Shown here piece by piece: positions 27,608 to 35,382 of a stretch of DNA of 64,000 nucleotides. This stretch comes from Risungbinella massiliensis (GTDB lineage: Bacteria; Bacillota; Bacilli; Thermoactinomycetales; Thermoactinomycetaceae). Both the position numbers and the translations under genes were made by a program. The stretch lies in NCBI RefSeq assembly GCF_000942395.1, contig NZ_LN812103.1:563394-627393 (forward strand), written 5' to 3'. The notes beneath the pieces are model-generated. The model made no database searches and had not been told where the DNA came from. It saw nothing but the letters and a program-made list of their open reading frames with translations. How positions within the stretch are numbered: the first letter of the stretch is position 1; every line of letters begins with the position of its first letter.

Positions 27608-28449
27608 AACAAGTAAAATGGCATTTATTCCAAGGGGGCTACTGTACTCACCCTGGGAAGATCGTCAATCCTAAGTCAAATTGGAAAAAGAGGGTTTTTC
27701 CAGCGCTATTTTTCCTAATTGTTCATCCAGAACAGGGACCGATATTGATTGATACGGGTTATTCGAAATACTTTTTTAAAGAAACCAAACGATTTCCTTT
27801 CTCCCTGTTTCATTTGTTGACTCCTGTCACTTTTGAACAGGAAGAAGAGGCTGTACAACAAATAAAAAAAGTTGGAATATCACCAGAGGATGTAAAGTGG
27901 ATCGTTCTCACTCATCTTCATGCAGATCATATCGCTGGTGTAAAAGATTTCCCGAATGCTACTTTTATTTGTTCGCAAAAGGAACTTAACGCTGTTCATG
28001 GAAAAGGAGATTGGAAATCTTTGCGTAGAGGATTTATTCCTAATCTATTACCTAGTGATTTTGGACAAAGGGTAAAAGTGATCGAAGAACTCTCCCAACA
28101 AAACATTTCGGCCAAATTCTCTATGTTCAATACTGCATATGATTTATTTGGTGATAACAGTCTGATCGCAGTCGATTTGCCTGGACATGCTCAAGGGCAG
28201 ATCGGATTGTTTTTCCAAGATGAGCAAGGAAAGACCATCTTCCTAGCATCTGATAGCTGCTGGGTAAAAGAGGCTTATGAGGAAATTGTTTTACCACACC
28301 CGCTTTCCAATCTTATTACGGAGCAACCAAAAGAGTATCGAGAGAGTCTAGTAAAGGTACATAATCTAGCAAAAGAACATCCTGATATTCGCATCATTCC
28401 ATCCCACTGTTTGGACACATGGGAAGAGTATAAAAAGATGGGGAGGTAG
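27604..28449 (+). CDS. MBL-fold metallo-hydrolase
   Basis: A 281-residue metallo-beta-lactamase-fold enzyme. The zinc motif THLHADHIAGV lies at about residues 102-112, with VDLPGHAQGQIGL, the bridging aspartate in LASDSC and a C-terminal SHCLDTW. Lactonases and thioesterases share this pattern, so hydrolysis of a thioester or lactone made by the operon is plausible but not shown. The ATG overlaps the preceding stop (ATGA) and GGAGG is 8 bases upstream. Confidence 0.87.
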   Translation: MKQVKWHLFQGGYCTHPGKIVNPKSNWKKRVFPALFFLIVHPEQGPILIDTGYSKYFFKETKRFPFSLFHLLTPVTFEQEEEAVQQIKKVGISPEDVKWIVLTHLHADHIAGVKDFPNATFICSQKELNAVHGKGDWKSLRRGFIPNLLPSDFGQRVKVIEELSQQNISAKFSMFNTAYDLFGDNSLIAVDLPGHAQGQIGLFFQDEQGKTIFLASDSCWVKEAYEEIVLPHPLSNLITEQPKEYRESLVKVHNLAKEHPDIRIIPSHCLDTWEEYKKMGR

Positions 28450-28455
28450 CGCCAA

Positions 28456-29772
28456 TTGTTAAAACGACTTCTTCATGTGGTCGCCCAATACTTGAAAACA
28501 AAGTATGGGCGTCGTTTTCGTACAAGAAAAGAATTAGAGCGCTGGCAAGAACAAAAGGTGGAGAAGCACGTAACGTGGGTTCTAGCTCATTCTCCTTTTT
28601 ATCAAGAATGGCTAAAAGATTACTCGATAAAAGATTGGCGACAATTTCCGATCATTAATAAGCAAATCATGATGGATCAATTTTTACAATTTAATACAGT
28701 AGGAGTTACCAAGGAGGAGGCTTTTTCTCTCGCTTTTCAGTCAGAGGAAACTAGGGATTTTTCTGGAAAAACGCAGGGGATCTCTGTGGGTCTATCATCT
28801 GGAACCTCTGGTAATCGAGGACTGTTTTTAGTACGAGACGAAGAGAGTTGGCAGTGGGTTGGAGCGATGCTAGCAAAAGTATTGCCAAACAGTATTTTCG
28901 GAAAGTGCCGAATCGCACTGTTTCTAAGAGCCAACAACAACCTTTATACAAGTCTTACGAGTAATCGAATTCACTTTCAGTTTTTTGACCTACTGACTCC
29001 TCTAAAAGAACATGTGTCCAAAATTCAGGAATATCAGCCAACTATTTTAGTAGCTCCACCTTCCGTTCTTCGGATGCTGGCCAAAATGCAGATGGAGCAA
29101 AAAGTAAATCTACATCTTCAAAAAGTGATCTCTGTAGCAGAGGTTCTAGACCCATTAGATGAACAATTGATATCTAAAGGATTTGGACAAATAGTTCATC
29201 AAATTTATCAATGTACAGAAGGATTTTTAGCAACTACCTGTTCGCATGGTACACTTCATCTCAATGAAGATTTGGTAGTGATTCAAAAAAAATATCTGGA
29301 TCGGCAAAAACGAAAATTTTCCCCGATCATTACCGATTTTTGTAGAACTAGTCAACCGATTATCCGATATGGTTTGGATGATATTTTGACAGAGAGAGCC
29401 GAGCCTTGTCCTTGTGGATCAGTCTATACAGCGATTGAGCAGATTGAAGGAAGATGTGATGATTTATTCTATTTTCCACATCGAACAGAGCAACAAAATG
29501 TTACGATTTATCCAGATTTTATACGAAGGGCAGTTATTTCAGCCGATTCTAGGATTGAAGAGTACCGTGTTTTACAGTTAGCAGACGATGAGTTAGTGAT
29601 TCAGCTAAAAGTTTCTGATTCGAACAAATTAGAAGTCCAGCAATTGATAGAGGAATCGATGAAAGCTCTGTGTGATCAACTGGAGTGTATATTACCAAAG
29701 ATTAGATGGTCTGAATACGAGTGGCAAACGGGTGCCAAAAAGCTACGTCGGGTAGAACGGATGTACGGATGA
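28456..29772 (+). CDS. F390 synthetase-related / CapK-PaaK-type adenylate-forming enzyme
   Basis: The 438-residue protein belongs to the coenzyme F390 synthetase / phenylacetate-CoA ligase / CapK group. The phosphate loop SSGTSGNRGLF is at about residues 116-126; later motifs are IYQCTEGFLATTC, IIRYGLDDIL and the cysteine pair CPCG in the C-terminal part. It should form an acyl-adenylate and pass it to a thiol or other acceptor. TTG start after GGAGG; it closes the five-gene operon, and a terminator lies at 29797-29833. Confidence 0.82.
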   Translation: MLKRLLHVVAQYLKTKYGRRFRTRKELERWQEQKVEKHVTWVLAHSPFYQEWLKDYSIKDWRQFPIINKQIMMDQFLQFNTVGVTKEEAFSLAFQSEETRDFSGKTQGISVGLSSGTSGNRGLFLVRDEESWQWVGAMLAKVLPNSIFGKCRIALFLRANNNLYTSLTSNRIHFQFFDLLTPLKEHVSKIQEYQPTILVAPPSVLRMLAKMQMEQKVNLHLQKVISVAEVLDPLDEQLISKGFGQIVHQIYQCTEGFLATTCSHGTLHLNEDLVVIQKKYLDRQKRKFSPIITDFCRTSQPIIRYGLDDILTERAEPCPCGSVYTAIEQIEGRCDDLFYFPHRTEQQNVTIYPDFIRRAVISADSRIEEYRVLQLADDELVIQLKVSDSNKLEVQQLIEESMKALCDQLECILPKIRWSEYEWQTGAKKLRRVERMYG

Positions 29773-29796
29773 CTTGTTTACATCCGAAACAATGGT

Positions 29797-29833
29797 AGGA
29801 GACCGTAGAATTTCTAAGGTCTCTTCTTTTTTT
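29797..29833 (+). terminator. terminator of the KAS III operon
   Basis: AGGAGACC pairs with GGTCTCTT (one G-U) and is followed by CTTTTTTT. Confidence 0.75.
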
Positions 29834-30042
29834 GAGCGGAGGAGGAGGGCTAACAAAGCATATAGATGATGTGAATTTGATCCAAAAGAGCTATAGAAAA
29901 AAAGATGTTTACGAGTTAGACTATCTTGGACATCAGGTGCATCTGACATGATAGGGGATTGAACTTGGATAAGAACGTGAAAACTATCACATATAACTTA
30001 TTTTTAATCAGCACCGATCCCCACTAGAAAGGACAATGAAGC

Positions 30043-30582
30043 ATGAAAAAAACAGTAGCATTTTTATTAGCAATTGTACTATTACTTGTACCACAAGCTG
30101 TTTTTGCTCACTCCAAGTTAGTAAAAGCAAATCCGGCTCCAGACACGACTATTACAGAAGAAGTAAAGGAGATGCGTTTGGAGTTTAACACCAAGATTGA
30201 ACAAGGTAGTACGGTCGCGGTCAAAGACGAAACAAATAAGGAGATACCTGTTCAAGTACAAGTGGCAGGAAATGAATTGGTAGCGACTACGAGTGATGTC
30301 CTTCCAAATGGAGCAATTCAAGTGCATTGGACTATCATTGGAGCGGATGGACATACAGTGGAAGGTGAATATCAATTTACAGTAAATCGCCCAGCTGTTG
30401 CTACCCCGTCTGAAGAACAACAGCTAATCGAGAAGACGGTACCAGCTCCACAAGTCGATCCTAATGAGACCAAGCAAATTGAAGAAAAAGCTACCATCTT
30501 ACCTTGGATTTTGGGTGCTCTGTTGTTGGCGTTGATTATATTCCTGATAATTTTGCTAAAGGGAAAGAAGCGAAATAAATGA
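30043..30582 (+). CDS. CopC-domain protein (YobA-like)
   Basis: The 179-residue protein has a signal peptide ending VFAHSKL, so that the mature chain would start with the histidine that binds copper in CopC proteins. The CopC beta-barrel follows (LVKANPAPDTTITEEV; GAIQVHWTIIGADGHTVEGEYQFTV, with the second His ligand in DGHTV) and a C-terminal helix (ILGALLLALIIFLIILLKG) anchors it outside the membrane. It overlaps copD by four bases (ATGA) and likely serves copper uptake or handling with it. Confidence 0.88.
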   Translation: MKKTVAFLLAIVLLLVPQAVFAHSKLVKANPAPDTTITEEVKEMRLEFNTKIEQGSTVAVKDETNKEIPVQVQVAGNELVATTSDVLPNGAIQVHWTIIGADGHTVEGEYQFTVNRPAVATPSEEQQLIEKTVPAPQVDPNETKQIEEKATILPWILGALLLALIIFLIILLKGKKRNK

Positions 30583-31652
30583 TGATGCTTGTCACCATAA
30601 CAGAACCTCTTCTTTATATAAGCTACGCCCTCGTCATCGGGGGCCTCTTCCTAGCAAGCCTACCAGAACAAAAAAAGCCACCTTTATCCATTCCAAATTG
30701 GTTGTTGCCTACTAGCATTATCTCCATCTGTTTATTTGGCTTGGGTCCTGTTATTCAAGTTTGGAGTTTCATCCCTACTGTAACAAAGAATAGTATCTCG
30801 ATTTGGAGCTTTTTAACGGAAAATACACAAGGGCAAGCTTGGCTAGCAACTACCTTTGGGGTAATATTGCTCTTGCTATTTCTCTGGATGAATGATATTC
30901 ATACTTCTCGTCCTACTGCTTTTCTCAGCTTGGTATGGGGTATGTATCTCTTGCTTTCCAATACATGGGCTAGCCATGGAGCGAGCTTAGCGACGTTAGG
31001 GTTGTGGGCAACCTTTTTTCACTTTTTAGCAGTATCGATCTGGTTTGGTATACTTCTATATATTGCTTGGTTTGGTTCTACCTCTGAGCGCTGGGGTAGT
31101 TTCTTGAAATGGTATACTCCCACTTCGATTGCTTGTATCATCACCATTTTTTTAGCTGGACTCATTTTGATGCAATATATTGCTCCTGAATATTGGAATT
31201 CTTGGCTATTACCATATGGAGAGGCTCTCCTCATAAAGCACCTTCTATTTGCGGTAATTCTTAGTTTTGCCATTGTGAATGCCTTTTGGCTTCGAAAAAA
31301 AGGCTCACTTAGTTGGCTACGTGCAGAGACGATAATAGTGGTACTGATCCTAATCGTGACGGGATGGATGGGACAACAAGAGCCTCCTCATGAAGTGCTT
31401 ACTACACTGCAATATGTGCCTGTATCGCCTTTGTTTGAGACTGTTACCACACAAGATTGGAATCCACTGAAAGAAGTAACTCTCAGCTGGACTTCCTCTA
31501 GTATCCTACTTGCGGTAATGTCTCTTGGATTCTTCCTATTGATGATAGTATGGGTCTACCAAAAGAGATCTGCTTGGCTCTATCTATTACTTGGAGTTTT
31601 GTGGGTTTGTACATCGTTTTTGGCAATTTTATTCTCCATTACACCTCGCTAA
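30579..31652 (+). CDS. copD: CopD family copper import protein
   Basis: This is an integral membrane protein of 357 residues with about nine hydrophobic helices. The CopD signature lies in the middle: SNTWASHGAS followed by FFHFLAVSIWFGILLYIAW. CopD is thought to move copper across the membrane with CopC as the outside partner. The ATG overlaps the CopC stop, so the two are coupled. A hairpin terminator follows at 31651-31680. Confidence 0.88.
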   Translation: MMMLVTITEPLLYISYALVIGGLFLASLPEQKKPPLSIPNWLLPTSIISICLFGLGPVIQVWSFIPTVTKNSISIWSFLTENTQGQAWLATTFGVILLLLFLWMNDIHTSRPTAFLSLVWGMYLLLSNTWASHGASLATLGLWATFFHFLAVSIWFGILLYIAWFGSTSERWGSFLKWYTPTSIACIITIFLAGLILMQYIAPEYWNSWLLPYGEALLIKHLLFAVILSFAIVNAFWLRKKGSLSWLRAETIIVVLILIVTGWMGQQEPPHEVLTTLQYVPVSPLFETVTTQDWNPLKEVTLSWTSSSILLAVMSLGFFLLMIVWVYQKRSAWLYLLLGVLWVCTSFLAILFSITPR

Positions 31653-31680
31653 CGTCCCTCGCAAATAGGGGCGTTTTTTT
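31651..31680 (+). terminator. terminator after copD
   Basis: AACGTCCC and GGGGCGTT pair (one G-U), then TTTTTTT. Confidence 0.75.
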
Positions 31681-31700
31681 GTGGTTAAAGTTGATGTCGG

Positions 31701-31751
31701 TTGACACTCAAAATAAATTTGATTAGTATCTAATTAGATGGTTATCTAATC
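31701..31751 (+). promoter_or_regulatory. promoter with overlapping palindromic operator
   Basis: TTGACA (31701-31706) and TAGTAT (31724-31729) are 17 bases apart. A perfect palindrome ATCTAATTAGAT (31728-31739) overlaps the -10, and GATTAG (31721-31726) / CTAATC (31746-31751) flank it. This is the expected place for autorepression by the ArsR-type regulator that follows. Confidence 0.6.
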
Positions 31752-31763
31752 GAAAGAAGGGAT

Positions 31764-32354
31764 ATGATGCAGCTTAAACGATTGGTAGCTTTTCACAAAG
31801 TGATAGCTGATCCCACTCGCTTGCGAATTTTGGTCTTGCTCGCCAAGGAGCCACTACATGGTCAGGCTTTGGCAGGAAAGCTAGGGCTAACTCCTCCCAC
31901 GATTACACACCATATCTCCAAATTAAGAGAAATAGGCTTAATCTATGAACGGCGAGTAAAAAATACGATTTACATTCATTTAGATCCTATTGCGTTTCGG
32001 CGAGATGTAGAGGCAGTATTACAACTTGTCTTTCCTGATGAGCAAAAGGAGGTTTATATGACAGAGGAAAAAGAGCAATTAAGTGTGTTGCGGAACTTCT
32101 TTACATCTGATGGAAAATTGAAACAGTTACCTGGAAAGCAGAAAAAACGATTGATTGTATTGGAACACCTGATTCGTACTCTTCAAGTTGGCAAGAAATA
32201 CACAGAAAAAGAGATTAATGAGCATCTTCAATCGTTTCACGAAGACTATGCCACGATTCGACGTGAGTTGGTCATTCATCATTTTTTCTATCGGGAAAAT
32301 GGAATCTATGAGCTAAATCCGCCAGAAATGTGGAGATCGAGAAGCGGAATATAA
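31764..32354 (+). CDS. ArsR-type transcriptional regulator with C-terminal DUF2087
   Basis: The 196-residue protein carries an ArsR winged helix-turn-helix (residues about 8-80: VIADPTRLRILVLLAKEPLHGQALAGKLGLTPPTITHHISKL) and a C-terminal DUF2087 domain (FFTSDGKLKQLPGKQKKRLIVLEHL...YATIRRELVIHHFFYRENGIYEL). No cysteine-rich metal site is visible in the HTH. The gene has its own promoter with an operator palindrome. Whether it controls the CopC-CopD genes upstream is not known. Confidence 0.85.
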   Translation: MMQLKRLVAFHKVIADPTRLRILVLLAKEPLHGQALAGKLGLTPPTITHHISKLREIGLIYERRVKNTIYIHLDPIAFRRDVEAVLQLVFPDEQKEVYMTEEKEQLSVLRNFFTSDGKLKQLPGKQKKRLIVLEHLIRTLQVGKKYTEKEINEHLQSFHEDYATIRRELVIHHFFYRENGIYELNPPEMWRSRSGI

Positions 32355-32451
32355 ATGAAGAGTGATTCCTAGCAATGAGGAAGTGAAAAGGGAGACATCC
32401 ACCTGGATATAGCCGATTTATTTTGAAGAAGAAGTGGTGAAAAATAAAAAC

Positions 32452-32481
32452 GATCAACTCATAAAAACATATGAGTTGATC
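32452..32481. terminator. bidirectional terminator
   Basis: GATCAACTCATA and TATGAGTTGATC form a perfect 12-bp stem with T-rich sequence on the minus-strand side (GTTTTTATTTTT). Confidence 0.85.
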
Positions 32482-32501
32482 TATTGTCTAGCTTTCGTTT
32501 T

Positions 32502-32729
32502 TTACAGGAATATTACGATAACAATGGACGTTGGCAGTAATAAGAGGATAAAAAATATCACAAGAGAGATTAGGAACGCAAATAGTCGAACTCCCTGTCT
32601 ACTACGATAACTTCGCGGTCGAAAGTAGTGGATCATTGATTTCTCCATCTGATTCGCCCAATTGGGAAAAGAGAAGATCATTGCCCAACCATACAAAACA
32701 ATTCCGAGCAAAATAATTAAAAATTGCAT
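32502..32729 (-). CDS. small membrane protein, two TM helices
   Basis: The 75-residue protein has a hydrophobic N-terminus (FLIILLGIVLYGWAMIFSF), a basic loop (HYFRPRSYRSRQGVR) and a very hydrophobic C-terminus (LFAFLISLVIFFILLLLP...IVIVIFL). It is preceded by a long structured leader that resembles the leader of the next small gene, and it ends at a strong terminator. Function is unknown; small size, hydrophobicity and a structured leader recall type I toxins, which is speculation. Confidence 0.55.
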   Translation of the reverse strand: MQFLIILLGIVLYGWAMIFSFPNWANQMEKSMIHYFRPRSYRSRQGVRLFAFLISLVIFFILLLLPTSIVIVIFL

Positions 32730-32822
32730 CTCAGTTCACTCCTCATGATGTGATTAGCGAACTGAGAGTTTCAGTCCGCCAGAGTACACTCAGCAAGGAA
32801 GTGCACTCTGGCAGACTGAAAG
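32730..32822 (-). promoter_or_regulatory. structured 5' leader of the 32.5-kb membrane peptide
   Basis: On the minus strand a 20-bp hairpin H1 (arms 32820-32801 and 32789-32770, opening TTCAGTCTGCCAGAG) is followed by CTCAGTTC (32766-32759) and GAACTGAG (32737-32730), a perfect 8-bp helix that encloses the AGGAG site and abuts the ATG. Both non-Watson-Crick pairs in H1 are G-U on the minus strand but would be A-C on the plus strand, so the minus-strand RNA is the folded one. Confidence 0.65.
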
Positions 32823-33082
32823 AGCCTGCTAGACAAGATAATAATAGATTAATTTATATTATCGGTAAATAATAAAAAGGCGATTTTTTTGAATTAAAAT
32901 AAAACATTTCGAAAATAAAGGTTAGCTTCATTCACCTATTGTAAGAACGAAGCTATTTCTTAGCAACTATATGTAATAAGTGAATGTTTATTTTTATTCA
33001 TAATCCTCTTGAAAAGACCTTTTTAGGATCCGTTTAAATCAATTGTTAACGTAAGGTGATGTCCTTTCGAATTTTAAAATAA
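32823..33082. other. AT-rich intergenic spacer
   Basis: No coding frame is convincing here. A hairpin AGCTTC/GAAGCT with a long loop lies at about 32926-32953 and the rest is AT-rich; the promoter of the 32.5-kb gene on the minus strand should lie in this stretch but no clear -35/-10 pair stood out. Confidence 0.4.
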
Positions 33083-33118
33083 AAGGACCAACTTATCCGG
33101 AAAAGGAAAGTTGGTCTT
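33083..33118 (-). terminator. terminator of the 33.1-kb peptide gene
   Basis: On the minus strand GACCAACTT and AAGTTGGTC pair, followed by CTTTTATTTT. Confidence 0.75.
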
Positions 33119-33125
33119 GTCTAAC

Positions 33126-33269
33126 TTAGGAAATGTATATAACGACTATTTTTGGACGTTTTTTAACTGCATATGTTACACCTTTGATTACTAACTGTGT
33201 GGCTCTAATACTACCAAAATAAACAGAACTAGCTACGATTAACGCTCCTGCTGTTGTAGTTACACCCAT
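33126..33269 (-). CDS. 47-residue membrane peptide
   Basis: From the ATG at 33269 (AAGGAG 9 bases upstream) the peptide has one membrane segment (AGALIVASSVYFGSIRATQLVI) and a cationic, hydrophobic tail (VKKRPKIVVIYIS). A longer frame exists, but its ATG codons lie in or before the SD. The 5' leader shares sequence and architecture with that of the 32.5-kb gene. No family recognised. Confidence 0.5.
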   Translation of the reverse strand: MGVTTTAGALIVASSVYFGSIRATQLVIKGVTYAVKKRPKIVVIYIS

Positions 33270-33363
33270 CTCAGATCGCTCCTTCATGATGAAATTTAGC
33301 GAACTAAGAGTTTCAGTCCGCCAAAGAGCGTTCTCCATCGAAAACGCTCTTTGGCGGACTGAA
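33270..33363 (-). promoter_or_regulatory. structured 5' leader of the 47-residue peptide gene
   Basis: A perfect 21-bp hairpin (arms 33363-33343 and 33332-33312, TTCAGTCCGCCAAAGAGC...) is followed by CTTAGTTC and GATCTGAG, which can pair around the AAGGAG site next to the ATG. Stem sequence, the linker GTTCGCTAA and the SD context (TCATGARGGAG) are shared with the 32.7-kb leader, so both come from one ancestral cassette. Confidence 0.65.
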
Positions 33364-33537
33364 CGTTAGACTCTATGATTATACTGCGTATTGATTTCTA
33401 TTTACATAGGTAATCTTCTAAATATTTTACAAAAAACAAAACTTAGAAAAGCCTTGCGTATATCGTTGTTATGGTGTATTAATTAAATAGTACACTAGTT
33501 ATAAAGATGGCTGAGTGAAAAGGTGAGGAACAAGCAG

Positions 33538-33714
33538 ATGAAGAAAATTTTTTACATTATGACACTCATTGGATGTGTTGGTCTTCTAAGAATCATTTTC
33601 AAAGCAGAATTATTTTGGGAAGAGTATAATATCTTCATTTTTCCGGGGATTCTTCTCATTGGAATAGTAGGACAACTAGTTTTGTGGAAAAAGATCAAAC
33701 TAGACTACAACTAG
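33538..33714 (+). CDS. small membrane protein, 58 residues
   Basis: From the ATG at 33538 (GAGG 9 bases upstream; a GTG at 33523 is also in frame) the protein has two hydrophobic helices (IFYIMTLIGCVGLLRIIF and YNIFIFPGILLIGIVGQLVLW) and a lysine-rich end. A strong terminator follows. No family recognised. Confidence 0.5.
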   Translation: MKKIFYIMTLIGCVGLLRIIFKAELFWEEYNIFIFPGILLIGIVGQLVLWKKIKLDYN

Positions 33715-33747
33715 ATAAATGAGATTAAGAGAAATGAAATCTAATAA

Positions 33748-33792
33748 AAACCTACTAACCATGTATATTGTAAGGTTAGTAGGTTTTTTCTG
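33748..33792. terminator. bidirectional terminator between the 33.5-kb gene and the HAD-TPR gene
   Basis: AAACCTACTAACC and GGTTAGTAGGTTT pair perfectly (13 bp), with T- and A-rich flanks. Confidence 0.85.
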
Positions 33793-33800
33793 GCGTTATA

Positions 33801-35009
33801 TTAAGTTAGATGTATTTTGCTTAGATCCTTAGCATAAAAGCGAATCGCTTTTTGATAGGCTTGAATCGTCTGATCAGTAGAAGTATCTGCAAGTGATGTT
33901 AATAGAATTTCCATCGCATCCTGATGAGAACCAAGATTATATAATGCCATGGAGCGGAACACTTGAATCGCTCTGTGATGGGGGAACTGTTGCTGAGCTC
34001 TTGTCAGGATGTCAGCGGCTTTCTTGTATTCTCCTAACACTCGATAGGTGCTACCTAGACCTAACATGGCTTCTGGCAGTTCTGATTCGGGAAGTCCCAG
34101 TTGGATGGCGCGTTCGTAGAAAGGGACAGCCTCTTTTTCTAACCCCAAACTATCATGCAGATAAGCACACTGGATGAGAACTTCGGGATTACTTGGATAT
34201 TGTTTTTGTAATTGGATGGCTAAGGATAGGGCTTCTTGGCGGTTACCTTGAGATATGAGAAGTTGAACCTCTTGCAAAGTACTAAGTGCTTCCCAATCTA
34301 ATTTCCCTGCATTAATACTGGTAGTGGATTGTGTTTGCACCCATTCCATCACTACATCAGCAGAAAACTCCGCGATGCCTCCACGATACAAAATATCTGC
34401 ATGTTCGAACTCAACAGCTAATCGATTGCGCACTGCGGGAATGGCTATACAACGCATATTAGCCTTCTTGGCTGCTATCACTCCAAAATGAGTATCTTCT
34501 AGGACAAGACATGCTCGTGGATCTACGCACAAGCGATTGGCAGCTTCTAGAAAGACATCTGGAGCTGGTTTCCCTTTTGCTACCTCTTCTGATGAGACAA
34601 CGAGATCAAAACATGATGTTAGTCCTGTGATCTCTAGGATGTCGAGGATTACTTTTCGAGTAGAGCCGGATGCAATTGCTGTAGGATAGCCTGCATCCCG
34701 CAATTGCCGTAGGAACTTTTTCATCTCAGGAAAGACCACTGTCTTTGTTTTGGCTAGTTTTTGATAGAGTTGATCTACTCTGTCTACTAACTGTTGGGTA
34801 GGTTCTGTCAGTTGCGGATAACGTTGTTTCAATTTTTCTATCATGTCTTCCGTGCTTCGGCCCACGAATTCTTGTTTGGCCTCGAATGTGAAATCGTGGA
34901 TCCCATGTTCTTTTAGTAGTTTACATTCGGCTTGAAAGTAGACAGGTTCACTATCAATAATGGTTCCGTCTAGATCAAACAACACTGCTTGAATTGGTGT
35001 GGTTGTCAT
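33801..35009 (-). CDS. HAD phosphatase (beta-phosphoglucomutase-like) fused to a TPR_5-type domain
   Basis: The N-terminal ~220 residues form a HAD hydrolase of the PgmB group: VLFDLDGTIIDSEP (nucleophile Asp), AIASGSTRK, GKPAPDVFLEA and LVLEDTHFGV. After a linker, residues about 240-400 match the TPR_5 family otherwise found as a free protein (LHDSLGLEKEAVPFYERAIQLGL; GLGSTYRVLGEYKKAADIL; YNLGSHQDAMEILL; AIRFYAKDL). The start is the ATG at 35009 with AAAGGAG upstream; the frame stays open to 35066 through remains of an MFS gene. A sugar phosphate or similar small phosphoester is the likely substrate. Confidence 0.85.
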   Translation of the reverse strand: MTTTPIQAVLFDLDGTIIDSEPVYFQAECKLLKEHGIHDFTFEAKQEFVGRSTEDMIEKLKQRYPQLTEPTQQLVDRVDQLYQKLAKTKTVVFPEMKKFLRQLRDAGYPTAIASGSTRKVILDILEITGLTSCFDLVVSSEEVAKGKPAPDVFLEAANRLCVDPRACLVLEDTHFGVIAAKKANMRCIAIPAVRNRLAVEFEHADILYRGGIAEFSADVVMEWVQTQSTTSINAGKLDWEALSTLQEVQLLISQGNRQEALSLAIQLQKQYPSNPEVLIQCAYLHDSLGLEKEAVPFYERAIQLGLPESELPEAMLGLGSTYRVLGEYKKAADILTRAQQQFPHHRAIQVFRSMALYNLGSHQDAMEILLTSLADTSTDQTIQAYQKAIRFYAKDLSKIHLT

Positions 35010-35281
35010 CGGATAATAGCTCCTTTGTTTCATGGATAGCTGATTTTCGATAAAGGAGAAAAGCATTAGCAGATGCTCCGATTGCTAAGAGACTCGATAC
35101 AAAATAAGAAGCAATAGGGCCTGCAAAGTCAACTATCCAGCATAGTACAAGGACAGAGAGTCCATAGGCAAGCAGACTCAGTAATCTGATAAATCATCGT
35201 TACGACGGAAACGATGTATAGAGAATCGGCGAGATTTGCTAATGTCTGACTAACCCATAGTAAATGGAAAGAACGGCTCAT
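34975..35281 (-). pseudogene. MFS transporter remnant with large internal deletion
   Basis: On the minus strand an AGGAGG site leads into ATG at 35281 and the typical MFS start FHLLWVSQTLANLADSLY, VSVVTMIYQITESA. Immediately after, in a shifted frame, comes the typical MFS end AYGLSVLVLCWIVDFAGPI, SYFVSSLLAIGASANAFLLY, stopping at 34975 inside the start of the HAD gene. About 300 central residues are gone. The old gene and the HAD-TPR gene were evidently overlapping partners in one operon. Confidence 0.65.
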
Positions 35282-35382
35282 GTTCTAGATCCTCCTAGTG
35301 AATATGAAGTTGTAGTTTTGTTACTAGGAGTCGGTTTACAAGGGATTAGCCTCCAAAATGTTAGGATAAAAGTCAAATAACG

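Noticed and set aside
29743-29949. Minus-strand frame covering the end of the CapK-like gene and the gap after it
   Set aside because: Runs through the operon terminator and has no SD; treated as chance.
29840-29955. Short plus-strand frame (KHIDDVNLIQKSYRKKDVYE) after the KAS III operon
   Set aside because: No start codon in reach of the AGGAGGAGGG site in that frame; too short to support as a gene or fossil.
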